Origin: Trichomonas vaginalis G3
Taxonomy: Eukaryota; Parabasalia; Trichomonadida; Trichomonadidae
Direction of reading: 5' to 3'
DNA: 64,000 bases
NCBI RefSeq assembly: GCF_026262505.1
Contig: NC_067206.1
Span: 3,314,879-3,378,878 of the forward strand
The position numbers were made by a program, and so were the translations under genes. This document shows positions 1 through 8,237 of the stretch, piece by piece. Under the pieces are notes generated by a model. The model was not told where the DNA came from. It saw only the letters and a list, made by a program, of their open reading frames with translations, and did not search any database. Each line of letters opens with the position of its first letter. Position 1 is the first letter of the stretch.

Positions 1-359
1 AAAGTACTTGGGCTATGTTCTGCTACAAACTTTTGTAAAACTCTTAACACTTCACGAGTTCCTTTATTTTTCATTGGATATGCATATGCTTTGCGAGTGT
101 TAACATTAATGAAGATGAGGAATGGTGGCTTTCTTCCTTTTCTGCTTTGAATGAGAGTGTCAAATTGGTATGCGTCATGGGTTTTCGAGTAAATTGGTAA
201 AAAGTAGTCGTAAGGGTTTATTTTTGTTTGATGTACAACATTTTTGTCAAAGAACCTTTTCACTTCAGCTCTGTTAGTAAATCCCCAACTCTTTGCAGCT
301 TCATTGAATTTCTTAAATGACCTCCATGGATGTTGTTCGAATACTTCTTTCAAGCTCAT
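1..359 (-). CDS. Polinton integrase (rve/DDE family), N-terminal part, cut by window edge
   Basis: The reading frame starts with ATG at 359 and stays open to base 1, giving about 119 residues. After a basic N-terminal region, residues about 50-115 fit the start of a retroviral-type integrase core: the first catalytic aspartate is likely D67 in YQFDTLI, followed by the strand-forming PFLIFINVNTRKAYAY. In Polintons this enzyme joins element DNA into the host genome. The element B copy (26,245-27,200, minus) covers the later part of the same family. No reverse transcriptase lies nearby, which argues against an LTR element. Function is inferred from family. Confidence 0.7.
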   Translation of the reverse strand, partial: MSLKEVFEQHPWRSFKKFNEAAKSWGFTNRAEVKRFFDKNVVHQTKINPYDYFLPIYSKTHDAYQFDTLIQSRKGRKPPFLIFINVNTRKAYAYPMKNKGTREVLRVLQKFVAEHSPST

Positions 360-427
360 TTATGTAAAGTTAAAGATTTTATTCAAGACGGTAAGCCTTG
401 ACCCAAAGGGTCTAGGCTCAAGCGCGT

Positions 428-1447
428 TCATTGAACGCGGTACCATGCGAATACAGTCATAAATGGTGGCATATAATCTGCACCCGAGCCTGTTGGATTT
501 GTTGTGAAAGTATGGACATGATTTCCTCCTGGTTCAGTTGGTCGAAAAGTCTTTTTTGCTGAATTGTTATAAGATGGAGATAAAACGTCATTGCCAGCTT
601 TATAGTCTGAGTTGTATAATGGGTGGTCTCTTAATGAGTGGCTATGGTCGCCAGAAAAGTTTGTCGTTCCTGTATGAGTGTGCGCAGGTAAGTTTGCTTC
701 TTTAATTTTCTTTGAACCTCCTGTTTGCTTTGAAGAGTTAGTGCAGTATAAGAATTTATCTACAATCTGTTGCCACGTACCAAAACCTAAAACACTTGCT
801 GGATTTGTTGAGTTCATTGACGTATAAATAGAACCAACAGGATATATGGTTTCAAGAATCTGAGTCTTCATTGTTAGAAGTTCATGTTTAACATTTATAA
901 ATCTTTTGCCATCTACAATATTTATATTGTTTGTTATTAAACCATTAGGAAAAGTAGGAGGATAAATTCTTTGTTCAACTAAAGATGTACCGTTTCTTCC
1001 TGTTTTTGTTACTTCTTCAATGCATGCTTTAATTTCTTTAATCTTGATTGTTTGAAATTCTTCATGTGTATGGTTCTTGTCGGCTTTACTGTCTAACATT
1101 GATGGTAGTTTGTATGCTTCAAAGTTTCTGGCATATTGATCAATGTTCCTGCAAAAGTTATCTAAATTGTTAAGAGTATCTTTTACGCTTGTACTCGGAT
1201 TCTCTGACGGTGCACTTGAACCGAGGGTATAGTTCAATATTATGTCGTCTGCTCTAACAGTAGTGAAGGATTTATGTGTATGGTTCTTGTCGGCTTTCTT
1301 ATCTAACATTGTTGGTAGTTCATATGCTTCAAAGTTTCTGGCATGATCTTCGATATTCCTGCAACTGTTATCTAAATTGTTAAGAGTATCTTTTACGCTT
1401 GTACTCGGATTCTCTAAAGGTGCACTTGAACCCAAATCATAGTTCAA
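428..1447 (-). CDS. Fibre protein with phage-tail-collar-like C-terminal domain
   Basis: About 339 residues. The N-terminal half holds two near-identical modules of about 62 residues, each ending with the motif KADKNHTH, which is typical of trimeric fibre shafts. The C-terminal half begins IYPVGSIYTSMNSTNP and continues with GFGTWQQI, HTHTGTT and YMPPFMTVFAWYR, the pattern of collar/tip domains of phage tail fibres. By family this is a trimeric adhesin-like tip that would sit on the virion surface. The same module occurs in element B at 25,256-26,248 with very high similarity. The tandem module repeat lies at about 1,065-1,490. Part of a broken fibre gene cluster. Confidence 0.7.
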   Translation of the reverse strand: MNYDLGSSAPLENPSTSVKDTLNNLDNSCRNIEDHARNFEAYELPTMLDKKADKNHTHKSFTTVRADDIILNYTLGSSAPSENPSTSVKDTLNNLDNFCRNIDQYARNFEAYKLPSMLDSKADKNHTHEEFQTIKIKEIKACIEEVTKTGRNGTSLVEQRIYPPTFPNGLITNNINIVDGKRFINVKHELLTMKTQILETIYPVGSIYTSMNSTNPASVLGFGTWQQIVDKFLYCTNSSKQTGGSKKIKEANLPAHTHTGTTNFSGDHSHSLRDHPLYNSDYKAGNDVLSPSYNNSAKKTFRPTEPGGNHVHTFTTNPTGSGADYMPPFMTVFAWYRVQ

Positions 1448-1490
1448 TATTATGTCGTCTGCTCTAACAGTAGTGAAGGATTCATGTGTA
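1065..1490 (-). repeat. Tandem duplication (about 190 bp) inside the fibre gene
   Basis: Two direct copies of about 190 bp encode the module SSAP(L/S)ENPSTSVKDTLNNL followed by ARNFEAY and KADKNHTH. They differ at few bases, so the copy event is recent or the copies are kept alike. A third relative is in element B near 25,590-25,780. Confidence 0.75.
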
Positions 1491-1529
1491 TGGTTCTTGT
1501 CAGCTTTACTATTTAATGTAGCTTGAAGT

Positions 1530-2531
1530 TCATTTTATCGGAGATTTGTGTTTATGAGATTTCAAAACTTTGTTCGTTGCGTCAAGTTCATCTTTGTCAG
1601 CTTTACTTTTAATAGCATCTTCAAAAGTTATTTTTGCCTTAACTCTCAAAGTAAATCTTGGTTCAACTAATACACCGTTAACAGAGAAGTATGAAGCATA
1701 AATTTCATTGTTATAACCAAATGCTTCTGGTGCTTTACCTGTGTCATACTGTACAGTACAACGTATGTCATAACCTTCAGCACGAATGAATTTATATCTT
1801 CTTTCATTAACATCTTCCGTCTTCACTTCTTCATCCTGTGTTAAATATCCGTGGTAGTCCGTTATAATCTGTTCATCTGAACTTATATAATGAACATGGT
1901 TTTTATCTGCTTTTTCGGCTAATTTCTCTTCTATCTCATTTATTTCAAGTTCATGCCTACCACCACCTCCCGAAGAAGTATTTTTCTTCAGCTCTTGAAG
2001 AACGTCCACTTCGCCATCTTTGGTGTCAATAATGAGACTTTGAGTTAAAACCTTTCCTGTCTTAATGGATGTTTGTAAAACTTCTTCTTCACCGTGTTCG
2101 GGGTCATGGTCGTCATCATATCTTGCAAAATCAGAGATGTTGTCATACATTAAGCATATCTGTCTCAAAAGTTCTGCTATTTGAAACTGGAACGAAAGAT
2201 ATACAGAACTTTCATCATCTCCTAAAGTCAAGTCTGCTTTCTTAAGTATTTCTTGAATGTATGCAATGAGAACAGAGTACCTTGGAAAATATTCGAACAA
2301 TATTTCATTAGCTGTTGGTTTTGGTGGTTCTTCTGGAGTTTCTGTTGTTTCAGTTCCTTCTGTAGGTTCTGTTGGAGTTTCTGCATCTCTTGACTTCAAT
2401 GCTCTTGCTCTCAAAGACCTAAATGTTAGAGCACCAGGTTTTACAAAGGACTTTATAAATGCTTTAATAGTTCCTGGTAAGTTATTGTTAGCATTAAGTA
2501 AGTTCCTTATGCTTCCATCATGTACGTCCAT
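1530..2531 (-). CDS. Fibre stalk-type protein
   Basis: About 333 residues. The N-terminal third includes a TPTEPTEGTETTETPEEPPK linker; the middle has a helical part and a glycine patch (SSGGGG), and the C-terminal part repeats shaft motifs EKADKNHVH and SKADKDEL seen in the neighbouring collar protein. I read it as a stalk segment of the same fibre system. It has no recognisable enzyme motif. It belongs to the fibre cluster 428-3,462, all on the minus strand. Confidence 0.5.
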   Translation of the reverse strand: MDVHDGSIRNLLNANNNLPGTIKAFIKSFVKPGALTFRSLRARALKSRDAETPTEPTEGTETTETPEEPPKPTANEILFEYFPRYSVLIAYIQEILKKADLTLGDDESSVYLSFQFQIAELLRQICLMYDNISDFARYDDDHDPEHGEEEVLQTSIKTGKVLTQSLIIDTKDGEVDVLQELKKNTSSGGGGRHELEINEIEEKLAEKADKNHVHYISSDEQIITDYHGYLTQDEEVKTEDVNERRYKFIRAEGYDIRCTVQYDTGKAPEAFGYNNEIYASYFSVNGVLVEPRFTLRVKAKITFEDAIKSKADKDELDATNKVLKSHKHKSPIK

Positions 2532-2591
2532 AGCACTATGTTAAAAAATCTATACTTTTCTTGTAGTCAGCAATAGACTGACTGTGATTTT

Positions 2592-2930
2592 TTAAAGATT
2601 TGTCAATACCTTTAAGCCAATCTTCATGTCTGATACTGAGCCAAGAATATCATTTGCTTCCTTTAGTGTATTTTGTGCTTCTCGTAAAGTATCCAATCCC
2701 GTACGTGCATTGTTTGCTATACGTCTTACAGTATCTATTTGACTCCTTGTTTCTTGCATCCAACCAGATAAAGTTTTAATAGTATCCGAACCATTTGAAA
2801 TGAAGTTCAAAGCATTTTTAACGTCATCTAAAACTTCTTCACCAAGTACTGCCCATATCTTTCCGATTTGGTATTGAAGAACTCCATATGAAGCAGCTGT
2901 TAACCAGTATTTATAAGGTTCCATATCCAT
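2592..2930 (-). CDS. Helical fibre-associated protein
   Basis: About 112 residues, starting MDMEPYKYWLTAASYGVLQY and continuing as an amphipathic helix with heptad-like spacing (IDTVRRIANNARTGLDTL). It lies between the collagen-like segment and the stalk gene on the same strand, so a structural role in the fibre is likely. No family recognised. Confidence 0.4.
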   Translation of the reverse strand: MDMEPYKYWLTAASYGVLQYQIGKIWAVLGEEVLDDVKNALNFISNGSDTIKTLSGWMQETRSQIDTVRRIANNARTGLDTLREAQNTLKEANDILGSVSDMKIGLKVLTNL

Positions 2931-2936
2931 GATTTA

Positions 2937-3048
2937 GCAGTTTTTCCATCCTTTCCATCTTCACCATCCAAACCGTTTTCGCCTTGAGGTCCTTGTATTC
3001 CTTGTATTCCTTGTGGTCCTTGAGGTCCAGTGTCACCCTTCTCTCCTT
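2937..3048 (-). repeat. Collagen-like Gly-X-Y segment
   Basis: Read on the minus strand, this stretch encodes about 12 Gly-X-Y triplets (for example GEKGDTGPQGPQGIQG and GLDGEDGKDGK). Collagen-like triple helices are common in viral and phage fibre shafts, and this one sits in the middle of the fibre cluster, next to the collar protein. Seen directly in the sequence; the structural role follows from other fibre proteins. Confidence 0.7.
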
Positions 3049-3462
3049 TCAGTTCATCTTTTGTTCGTTATAATATTCTAATGTCATAAGGTGTACATCA
3101 TTACTGCTACCAGCAACGCCGAGAATTTGTTTCTCATTCATGACTAAATTCTTTAGGCATTTAATGTTGTCGTCAAATCGAAAGCTCTTTAACAATTCAA
3201 TGAGAACATTTAATACTTTCACTAATGAGGCATCTACTGTTGAATTTATATATTGCACCGTTCCATCATTTATGATGGGAACCTTGCTTGTTGTAATGAA
3301 TGGGTCATAAGTGTTAAAAGTATCGAAATCAATGACTTTTTTAGTTTTTCCATCGTCAATGACTAAATCATTGCCTTCAATGGTTAAAGTTGAATTTTCG
3401 TTTACTAGTTCATGTGCTCTTCTTGCTTCATTTGTTTCATACGCATATGCAGCAATAGTCAT
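3049..3462 (-). CDS. Fibre N-terminal/attachment-type protein
   Basis: About 137 residues starting MTIAAYAYETNEARRAHELV. Its layout (short start, LTIEGNDLVIDDGKTKKVID, then an AGSSNDVHLMTLEYYNEQ end just before the collagen segment) resembles element B's 24,864-25,271 protein, which also begins its fibre cluster. I infer the virion-proximal part of the fibre. It starts 17 bp from the divergent penton-like gene at 3,480 and shares that spacer as promoter. Confidence 0.45.
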   Translation of the reverse strand: MTIAAYAYETNEARRAHELVNENSTLTIEGNDLVIDDGKTKKVIDFDTFNTYDPFITTSKVPIINDGTVQYINSTVDASLVKVLNVLIELLKSFRFDDNIKCLKNLVMNEKQILGVAGSSNDVHLMTLEYYNEQKMN

Positions 3463-3479
3463 ATTTTAATGAGAATAAA
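3463..3479. promoter_or_regulatory. 17-bp shared spacer between divergent element genes
   Basis: Two ATG codons face away from each other across only 17 bp (ATTTTAATGAGAATAAA). The spacer is an imperfect palindrome, TTTTAT-like on both strands, and matches spacers at 6,444, 24,846, 27,201 and 42,203. Transcription from both sides must start inside it or inside the opposite gene. Confidence 0.5.
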
Positions 3480-4235
3480 ATGTTGTTCTATTTGCAAAGT
3501 ACAGACCCAAACGAATACGGGACAGTAAAGCTACAAACAAACTTAGGTCTTCAGAATGAAGCGCTTGCTTTCAGAGTTGTTGACTTCAATACTATCGCAA
3601 CTTTTGTCATAACAGATGAAACAGATTTCATAGAGATTGAAATAAATGACAAAAGAAGTGTTATAACATTTCCTAACAGAGCTGGGTATAGAATAGATAA
3701 AATTGCTGGAGTCATAAATACTCTCATAAATGAAGAAACTATTGACAACATAGATGTCGAACTCTCTTCTGAGGGAACATTGAAGTTCAGCAGCGAGAAA
3801 GAGTTTAAGATAACACGAATGAGTCATAGAGTTCAATTGCTTCTGGGAGCATACCATATGACATTTCCTTTGAAAAGTGTTGACAAAACGATTGAGATGA
3901 AATCTGTTCCATATGTATGTTATGGCAACTGTTTGTACATTGAGTCAAAAATAGCTAATGTCACAGGTATTTCAGGAGTTAATAGTAAAGGTTCAGTAGA
4001 ATATAAGTCTTTCTGTTATGAAGTAAATTCAATGTTCATTCCAAACGTTCATGTCATAGCAACTCATTTAGGTAAATGGGTTCGCATTAGTCCTCATAAT
4101 TTGAAAGACATGCAATTCAGACTTGTTGACTTTCAAGGAGAGCCTGTAGAACTGAAGGCACCAGTGCGAATGACTGTTGAAGTTGACTTTTTAGAAAATA
4201 TTAAATGCGACGCTTACAAGAGAACTCAGAGCTAA
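3480..4235 (+). CDS. Penton/minor-capsid-like protein
   Basis: 251 residues, rich in beta-strand pattern. The C-terminal end (MQFRLVDFQGEPVELKAPVR followed by a short hydrophobic strand) has the 'strand, polar turn, strand' finish common to minor capsid (penton) proteins of Polintons and virophages. Element B's region 37,874-38,681 ends the same way (TLTLVDANFVPVKLLCPMYL). By family it would form the vertex capsomer of a double-jelly-roll capsid. Assignment rests on pattern and context, not on a strict motif; another beta-rich virion protein is possible. Confidence 0.45.
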   Translation: MLFYLQSTDPNEYGTVKLQTNLGLQNEALAFRVVDFNTIATFVITDETDFIEIEINDKRSVITFPNRAGYRIDKIAGVINTLINEETIDNIDVELSSEGTLKFSSEKEFKITRMSHRVQLLLGAYHMTFPLKSVDKTIEMKSVPYVCYGNCLYIESKIANVTGISGVNSKGSVEYKSFCYEVNSMFIPNVHVIATHLGKWVRISPHNLKDMQFRLVDFQGEPVELKAPVRMTVEVDFLENIKCDAYKRTQS

Positions 4236-4446
4236 AAATATAAAGTATGAATGTTATGTATTAGGTCATGAACTTTGGTTGTTGCTGTTTGATGAAACAA
4301 ATGAGTTAGTTATGTCAGTCAAGAGAACAGAAAAATATTGTGTTAGTGAAAACTGCACCAAGTCAATAAGATTAGGTTTGCATTATGAAGATGAGTTCGA
4401 TACTGTTGAAGAAGTTTTGGATAGATATTACAAATTGCTAACTTGA
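4201..4446 (+). other. Small open frame without clear start
   Basis: A frame of about 80 codons stays open from about 4,201 to a TGA at 4,444-4,446 and reads as a plausible acidic protein (YECYVLGHELWLLLFDE, then DEFDTVEEVLDRYYKL). I see no ATG in this frame, so it may be a remnant or use an unseen start. It ends just before the paired hairpins at 4,462. Confidence 0.25.
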
Positions 4447-4461
4447 AATTTTTTGACTGAC

Positions 4462-4487
4462 GGCGCAAAGCGCCAAGACCGAGGGTC
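4462..4487. terminator. Paired GC mini-hairpins between convergent genes
   Basis: Two tiny hairpins stand side by side: GGCGC-AAA-GCGCC (4,462-4,474) and GACC-GAG-GGTC (4,477-4,487). They lie in the gap between a plus-strand 3' end and the minus-strand 3' end at 4,497, with T-rich DNA before them. A transcription-end or RNA-processing role is inferred from this position. The same design recurs at 7,451-7,476. Confidence 0.45.
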
Positions 4488-4496
4488 CTGACTGCT

Positions 4497-4982
4497 TTAA
4501 TTTACTAAAACATATTTCAAACAAAGCTTATAGTCAGTAGATAGTTTTGTATACTCGTTCGAATATTTATACTTAAATTCAACTCCTGTAGTTCCTGGTG
4601 TTTCAATGATGCGGATGTTACCTATTTTCATGAATAGTGGAGTTTGACCACAGCATTCGATTTCAGGGTCGAGATAGTCAATGACACATTGTTTCCCTGT
4701 TATTCGTGATATAACATTTTCTAAATCCTCCCTTGTTAGAATTATTTGGTTCTTGCTTATAAGATTTACCAAAAGCTTCTTATCGTCTTTGAGTAAGATA
4801 GTTCGATACAACTGAAGAAGGTAATGGTCTACGTTATCTGAAGGATTTGTTTGAACATTTGTGTAAGGATTGTCGTTGGCTTCTCTTGAAAGAATTTGGT
4901 CCAGTGGTGGATACTCTAACTTAACATCTGATGTAGCGTTAGCGTTTGAAGCTGAGTTTAAATTCACGGCGCCATGCTCCAA
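4497..4982 (-). CDS. Element protein with CCG motif, homologue of 41,621-42,202
   Basis: Reading frame of about 161 residues. The C-terminal part (IECCGQTPLFMKIGNIRI, then a beta-rich end YKLCLKYV) aligns with element B's protein at 41,621-42,202 (ISCCGVSYNVIDKIYVMKG, end HNISLKFI). Both lie near the penton-like gene. The start is uncertain because no ATG is near the 5' end. No known function; a virion assembly or structural role is inferred only from synteny. Confidence 0.45.
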   Translation of the reverse strand: MEHGAVNLNSASNANATSDVKLEYPPLDQILSREANDNPYTNVQTNPSDNVDHYLLQLYRTILLKDDKKLLVNLISKNQIILTREDLENVISRITGKQCVIDYLDPEIECCGQTPLFMKIGNIRIIETPGTTGVEFKYKYSNEYTKLSTDYKLCLKYVLVN

Positions 4983-5045
4983 GACCGAAGGTCCGACTTA
5001 AGTTCTGGTTCTTTTTCTTTCAAACACTCTGAACTATAGTTCTTT

Positions 5046-5564
5046 ATGACAATATTGTTTGTCGTTCGTGAGTCAACATTTGATGTTGGTTCAATTGGAA
5101 CATTAACGGCACCAGCTAAGATGGATTTGCTTCTCATTTCATATAGAATAAAAACCTTTTATATGTATGAAATGAACAATATACTCGACAAGGGTTTGAA
5201 TGTAAAGCTAACGAATGAAAATATTGTTGAATTCACTGAGACAGGTGCTGTGTATAAAGATGTAGAACTACAGAACAAAAGAGCTAAGGCAAGAAGCAGG
5301 AACATGAACAAAGGGTGGAAGGCTATAAAAATTTATGTCAATGATGGCTCAGGAGGTTCAAACATAAAGTATGCAGAAAGTTATAGAGTTTATGCTCTCA
5401 AAGGTGAAAAGCCTTCATTTAAGAACAGCTATTCTAACGCATATCCTCAAAAGCTAACGGATGGGGAAGTGGATGATATGAATGATAGCAAAAATATTAA
5501 CAGAAATGGCGACAGAGATGCATGGAATTTGTTTACCATCAGTCAATTGAAGGTTAAACTTTAA
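5046..5564 (+). CDS. Uncharacterised element protein
   Basis: 172 residues, starting MTILFVVRESTFDVGSIGTL. It is basic in the middle (NKRAKARSRNMNKGWKAIKI) with a hydrophilic C-terminal tail. It is convergent with, and overlaps by 4 bp, the packaging ATPase gene. I do not recognise the family. Its position beside the ATPase mirrors the element B gene at 36,151-36,569, but I cannot show homology. Confidence 0.5.
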   Translation: MTILFVVRESTFDVGSIGTLTAPAKMDLLLISYRIKTFYMYEMNNILDKGLNVKLTNENIVEFTETGAVYKDVELQNKRAKARSRNMNKGWKAIKIYVNDGSGGSNIKYAESYRVYALKGEKPSFKNSYSNAYPQKLTDGEVDDMNDSKNINRNGDRDAWNLFTISQLKVKL

Positions 5565-6443
5565 AACAATGTTGGTCGTTCCCATGGAATATTTTTGACT
5601 TTAATGGTATTAGTCATGATATGAATCTCAAGGTATGAACGAGGAGAGATGAGAGACTTATATGCTTCCCAAATTTCTTCAAAAGGTAATGTTATACCTG
5701 ACTGTTTCCAAATGAGTTCAATATCATAACGTGAGAAACCTTGAAAGATAACGAAGTCAGTTATGAGACGTTTTATGTTTAAAGCTAAAAACCTCCATGT
5801 TTGCATAAGTATTGCTACAGTTAAGTGGTAATGTCTGACTTTAGTAATGATGTTAGCTAATGGTGAGTCTGGTTTTGACACTAAACCTTTTCCGGCGAAG
5901 TCGTCGCAAACTAACAAGTGTTTGAAGGATATTTTTTGAAGGGGTATTTTGAAAGTTTTGACAGAATGTAGTTTGTAAGTCGTTTCATATCGTAAACTCC
6001 TGAGTATGACGTAAGTGGTGTTTGTCAATAATTCTTTCCATCTCCTCAGAAGTCTTTTGCATTCCTGACTGTATAAATTCAACGATGGCATAATATTTCC
6101 TCTTACGTCGAATGTAACGTTGAAGAAATTCAATGAGTTCACTGTCTGGAACTTTAACGACAGAGGCTTGAACTTTTGACATAAATGTTTTCGCTGTTGA
6201 GTCCATAGAGTCTGAAGTTGCTGATATAATGATTTGGTCATAGTAAGAGTCGTTTCCTAAACGCTCTGTTATGAGTATATGACGAATGAGGTTAAATGTC
6301 TTACCTGAACCCATCTTTCCACAATAGAAATAAACACCATTTGAACAGAACTCATAGTCCTTACTGAAAGGAAGAATGAGAGAACTGTTGTTTTCACTGC
6401 TTTCATTCATGTCTTCATCTACGTCATGTATTAAATGCTTCAT
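5561..6443 (-). pseudogene. Genome-packaging ATPase (FtsK/HerA-type), broken copy
   Basis: The N-terminal part starts MKHLIHDVDEDMNESSENNS and carries a Walker A motif, GKMGSGKT, at about residues 42-49. The later part holds a Walker B-like LLVCDDFAGK and the helical end (VAILMQTWRFLALNIKRLIT). These are the signatures of the packaging ATPase of Polintons, virophages and PRD1-type viruses, which pumps DNA into the capsid. Element B's copy at 34,778-35,653 has the same order of motifs. About one break is visible. It starts 16 bp from the divergent gene at 6,460. Confidence 0.75.
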
Positions 6444-6459
6444 TTTATCTCCATTAAAA
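6444..6459. promoter_or_regulatory. 16-bp shared spacer between divergent element genes
   Basis: TTTATCTCCATTAAAA separates the ATG of the packaging ATPase (minus) from the ATG at 6,460 (plus). It matches the TTTTATC/ATAAAA design of the other divergent spacers. Confidence 0.5.
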
Positions 6460-6744
6460 ATGCAAGTCAGAAATATTCAGAACATAGCACCGAGTCTAAC
6501 TGACAAGAGTATAAAGATATACTATGAACATGTTATGATGAAACCAACCAAAATTCAAGAAAGTCAGTATACTTATGAATATCCAAGACACTGGGTAGAG
6601 TATGTAGGAGGTGAGAAAGCTATTGAAATCAGACAGGTTCGAAGTATTCCAGCAGGAAGAACAATATTATTGAAGAACTTTAATGTTTTGAGGTATAATG
6701 ATGAAACAAAGAAGCAAGATAGTTTCCTGTTGCTGTGTATGTGA
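6460..6744 (+). CDS. Small virion-type protein, homologue of 24,387-24,845
   Basis: 94 residues from the ATG at 6,460 (MQVRNIQNIAPSLTDKS), chosen because it abuts the shared promoter spacer. The motif YEYPRHWVEYVGGEKAIEIR matches the element B protein on the minus strand at 24,387-24,845 (FDYPLRWLRDPSVTKAIGFR), and a third relative lies near 28.9 kb. The match is in spacing and aromatic positions. It overlaps the next gene by about 10 bp. A minor virion protein role is inferred from synteny. Confidence 0.5.
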   Translation: MQVRNIQNIAPSLTDKSIKIYYEHVMMKPTKIQESQYTYEYPRHWVEYVGGEKAIEIRQVRSIPAGRTILLKNFNVLRYNDETKKQDSFLLLCM

Positions 6745-7322
6745 ACTTAGACACAGGAGATGACATGAAAGTTTTTAACACAAAGCTTCAAACGGTAGTG
6801 AGAGAACAACTGACTGCGGAAGGGCATCCATTACCTTCAGAAGTTACCATAGCATATAATTTTGAAACAAACTCAATAGATTTTAAAGTCGTCTCTGCAA
6901 AGAAGTCAGGTTTTACATTTAATGAAGCAGATGTATATTCGAATGAAAACTTCAAAGCTATTGCATGGTTAGATAATGACGATTGCTTTAAGAAAATATT
7001 TAAATACAGTGACTCAAAGATGTCAATAGATGACCTTCGTGGAATGTTACCATCGACGTTTACAGTAGAAGGTTCAGCAGGATTGCTTACAAGATTGTCA
7101 ATTGGTGGTATTTGGTCTCGTGAGAACATTGTTATAAAATCCAGTATAAGTGAATTTGCTGAAGAATCTATATTATGTCTTTCAAACTACATGTATTCGC
7201 CGCCGAAGCATTATAGTATAACAAACTTTGTCAGTAAGTTTAACATAAGACTTGTCGAACCTTCTTCAATGAAAGATGTTGTGCTACCAAAGACGGAAAG
7301 GATGGACTCATTATTGAGATGA
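6735..7322 (+). CDS. Beta-rich virion-type protein
   Basis: 195 residues starting MYVNLDTGDDMKVFNTKLQT. It looks like a continuation of the same functional unit as the preceding small gene, which it overlaps. The C-terminal segment FNIRLVEPSSMKDVVLPK has the strand-turn-strand finish seen in other capsid-like proteins here. I do not recognise a named family; minor capsid or fibre-base protein is the best guess. Confidence 0.4.
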   Translation: MYVNLDTGDDMKVFNTKLQTVVREQLTAEGHPLPSEVTIAYNFETNSIDFKVVSAKKSGFTFNEADVYSNENFKAIAWLDNDDCFKKIFKYSDSKMSIDDLRGMLPSTFTVEGSAGLLTRLSIGGIWSRENIVIKSSISEFAEESILCLSNYMYSPPKHYSITNFVSKFNIRLVEPSSMKDVVLPKTERMDSLLR

Positions 7323-7339
7323 TTTTAATAGCATATTAA

Positions 7340-7435
7340 ATGAGCTTGTTCTTGAAGGTCATTCATGATGAAATAACTGTTGTAGAAGATGTTAGCAATT
7401 GTTCAGACATTTTGAAGCGTATAGATGATATATAG
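7340..7435 (+). CDS. Possible 31-residue peptide
   Basis: A short frame starts with ATG at 7,340 (MSLFLKVIHDEITVVEDV) and stops at 7,433-7,435, just before the paired hairpins at 7,451. It is too short to judge and may be chance. Confidence 0.2.
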   Translation: MSLFLKVIHDEITVVEDVSNCSDILKRIDDI

Positions 7436-7450
7436 AAAGAAGTTAGATAG

Positions 7451-7476
7451 ACCGCAAAGCGGTGAGGGCGAAGCCC
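7451..7476. terminator. Second pair of GC mini-hairpins
   Basis: ACCGC-AAA-GCGGT (7,451-7,463) is followed by GGGC-GAA-GCCC (7,466-7,476). The second contains GCGAAGC, a sequence known to form an unusually stable DNA mini-hairpin. Stem sequences differ from those at 4,462-4,487, but stem lengths, three-base loops and spacing are kept. Confidence 0.45.
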
Positions 7477-7565
7477 GTGAGAACGCTTATGTTTCATTGA
7501 CTTTCTCCAGTAACGAGAACTTTTATGAGATAATATTGAAGAGAGATGATTTTAATATGGTGTAA

Positions 7566-8093
7566 ATGGTAGCTTGGGCAGCTTTAGGCGCAATGGGAAC
7601 AAAAGCATTAGCATTTGGAGCAAAAGCACTTGGAGCTTATGACGCAGTAAATAAAATGAGTGGAGGAAGGGTTTCGAAGACATTAGATGCAAATAAAGGG
7701 AAGATTGGAGGCTGGGTTGCAAAGAAGTTAAGATTAAATAAAATAGGGCTCATAAATAAAGCATCCAATTTGGTTGCGACTGAGTCAGAAAATGCTTTAG
7801 GAAAGGACGATGAGTTTGCAAAACACGCAAAAGACTTTAATGACCAGATGAAAGGTGAAACAATGCATTTAAATAGAGTCGATGGAACTAAAGAAAATGT
7901 TTCTTCTCCACCAGCGGTTTATCCATACGGACCTTATGGAATGTATGGAAACCCTTATGAACGACCATTTGACCCATTGACTGGTGGAAGTAATTGGTAT
8001 CATTATGGACGAAGAAGAAAGACAGTCAAGTTGGAGACAGACGTGAAGAAAGCAACTAAAAAGAAACCAAGGAAGAGAGTTATAAAGCAATGA
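7566..8093 (+). CDS. Small basic virion-type protein with Gly/Ala-rich N-terminus
   Basis: 175 residues. The first 30 are glycine- and alanine-rich (MVAWAALGAMGTKALAFGAK) and amphipathic; the tail is strongly basic (KKATKKKPRKRVIK) after a Tyr/Pro/Gly stretch (YPYGPYGMYG). This resembles small core or membrane-active capsid proteins (compare adenovirus pVI/pX-type proteins and Polinton PX-type genes), and the element B gene at 23,752-23,994 has a similar design. Homology is not proven; the type is inferred from composition and position. Confidence 0.45.
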   Translation: MVAWAALGAMGTKALAFGAKALGAYDAVNKMSGGRVSKTLDANKGKIGGWVAKKLRLNKIGLINKASNLVATESENALGKDDEFAKHAKDFNDQMKGETMHLNRVDGTKENVSSPPAVYPYGPYGMYGNPYERPFDPLTGGSNWYHYGRRRKTVKLETDVKKATKKKPRKRVIKQ

Positions 8094-8097
8094 ATTC

Positions 8098-8160
8098 AAC
8101 AGGGTGAAAAACCGGGTGAAAAAAGAGGTGAGATTTCACCACTTCACCTAAATTTATTTT
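8098..8160. repeat. GGTGA-type palindromic block (element A copy)
   Basis: Three GGTGA-like half-sites in one direction (AGGGTGAAAA, GGGTGAAAA, AGAGGTGAG) are followed by an inverted TTTCACC and a T-rich run. It is the same design as blocks at about 30,796, 31,575, 32,668, 32,812 and 33,059 in element B. It lies directly after a gene end, so it could be a 3' processing or replication-protein site. Confidence 0.5.
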
Positions 8161-8237
8161 TGTGCTATGTTTTCATACGTGTGAGGGTGGTGATATCATT
8201 AATTTTTAAGTTTATTTTTTATTTTATTTTTATATAA

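Noticed and set aside
1-359. LTR retrotransposon integrase
   Set aside because: There is no reverse transcriptase or gag region; the neighbours are packaging ATPase, fibre and penton-like genes, so a Polinton is the better fit.
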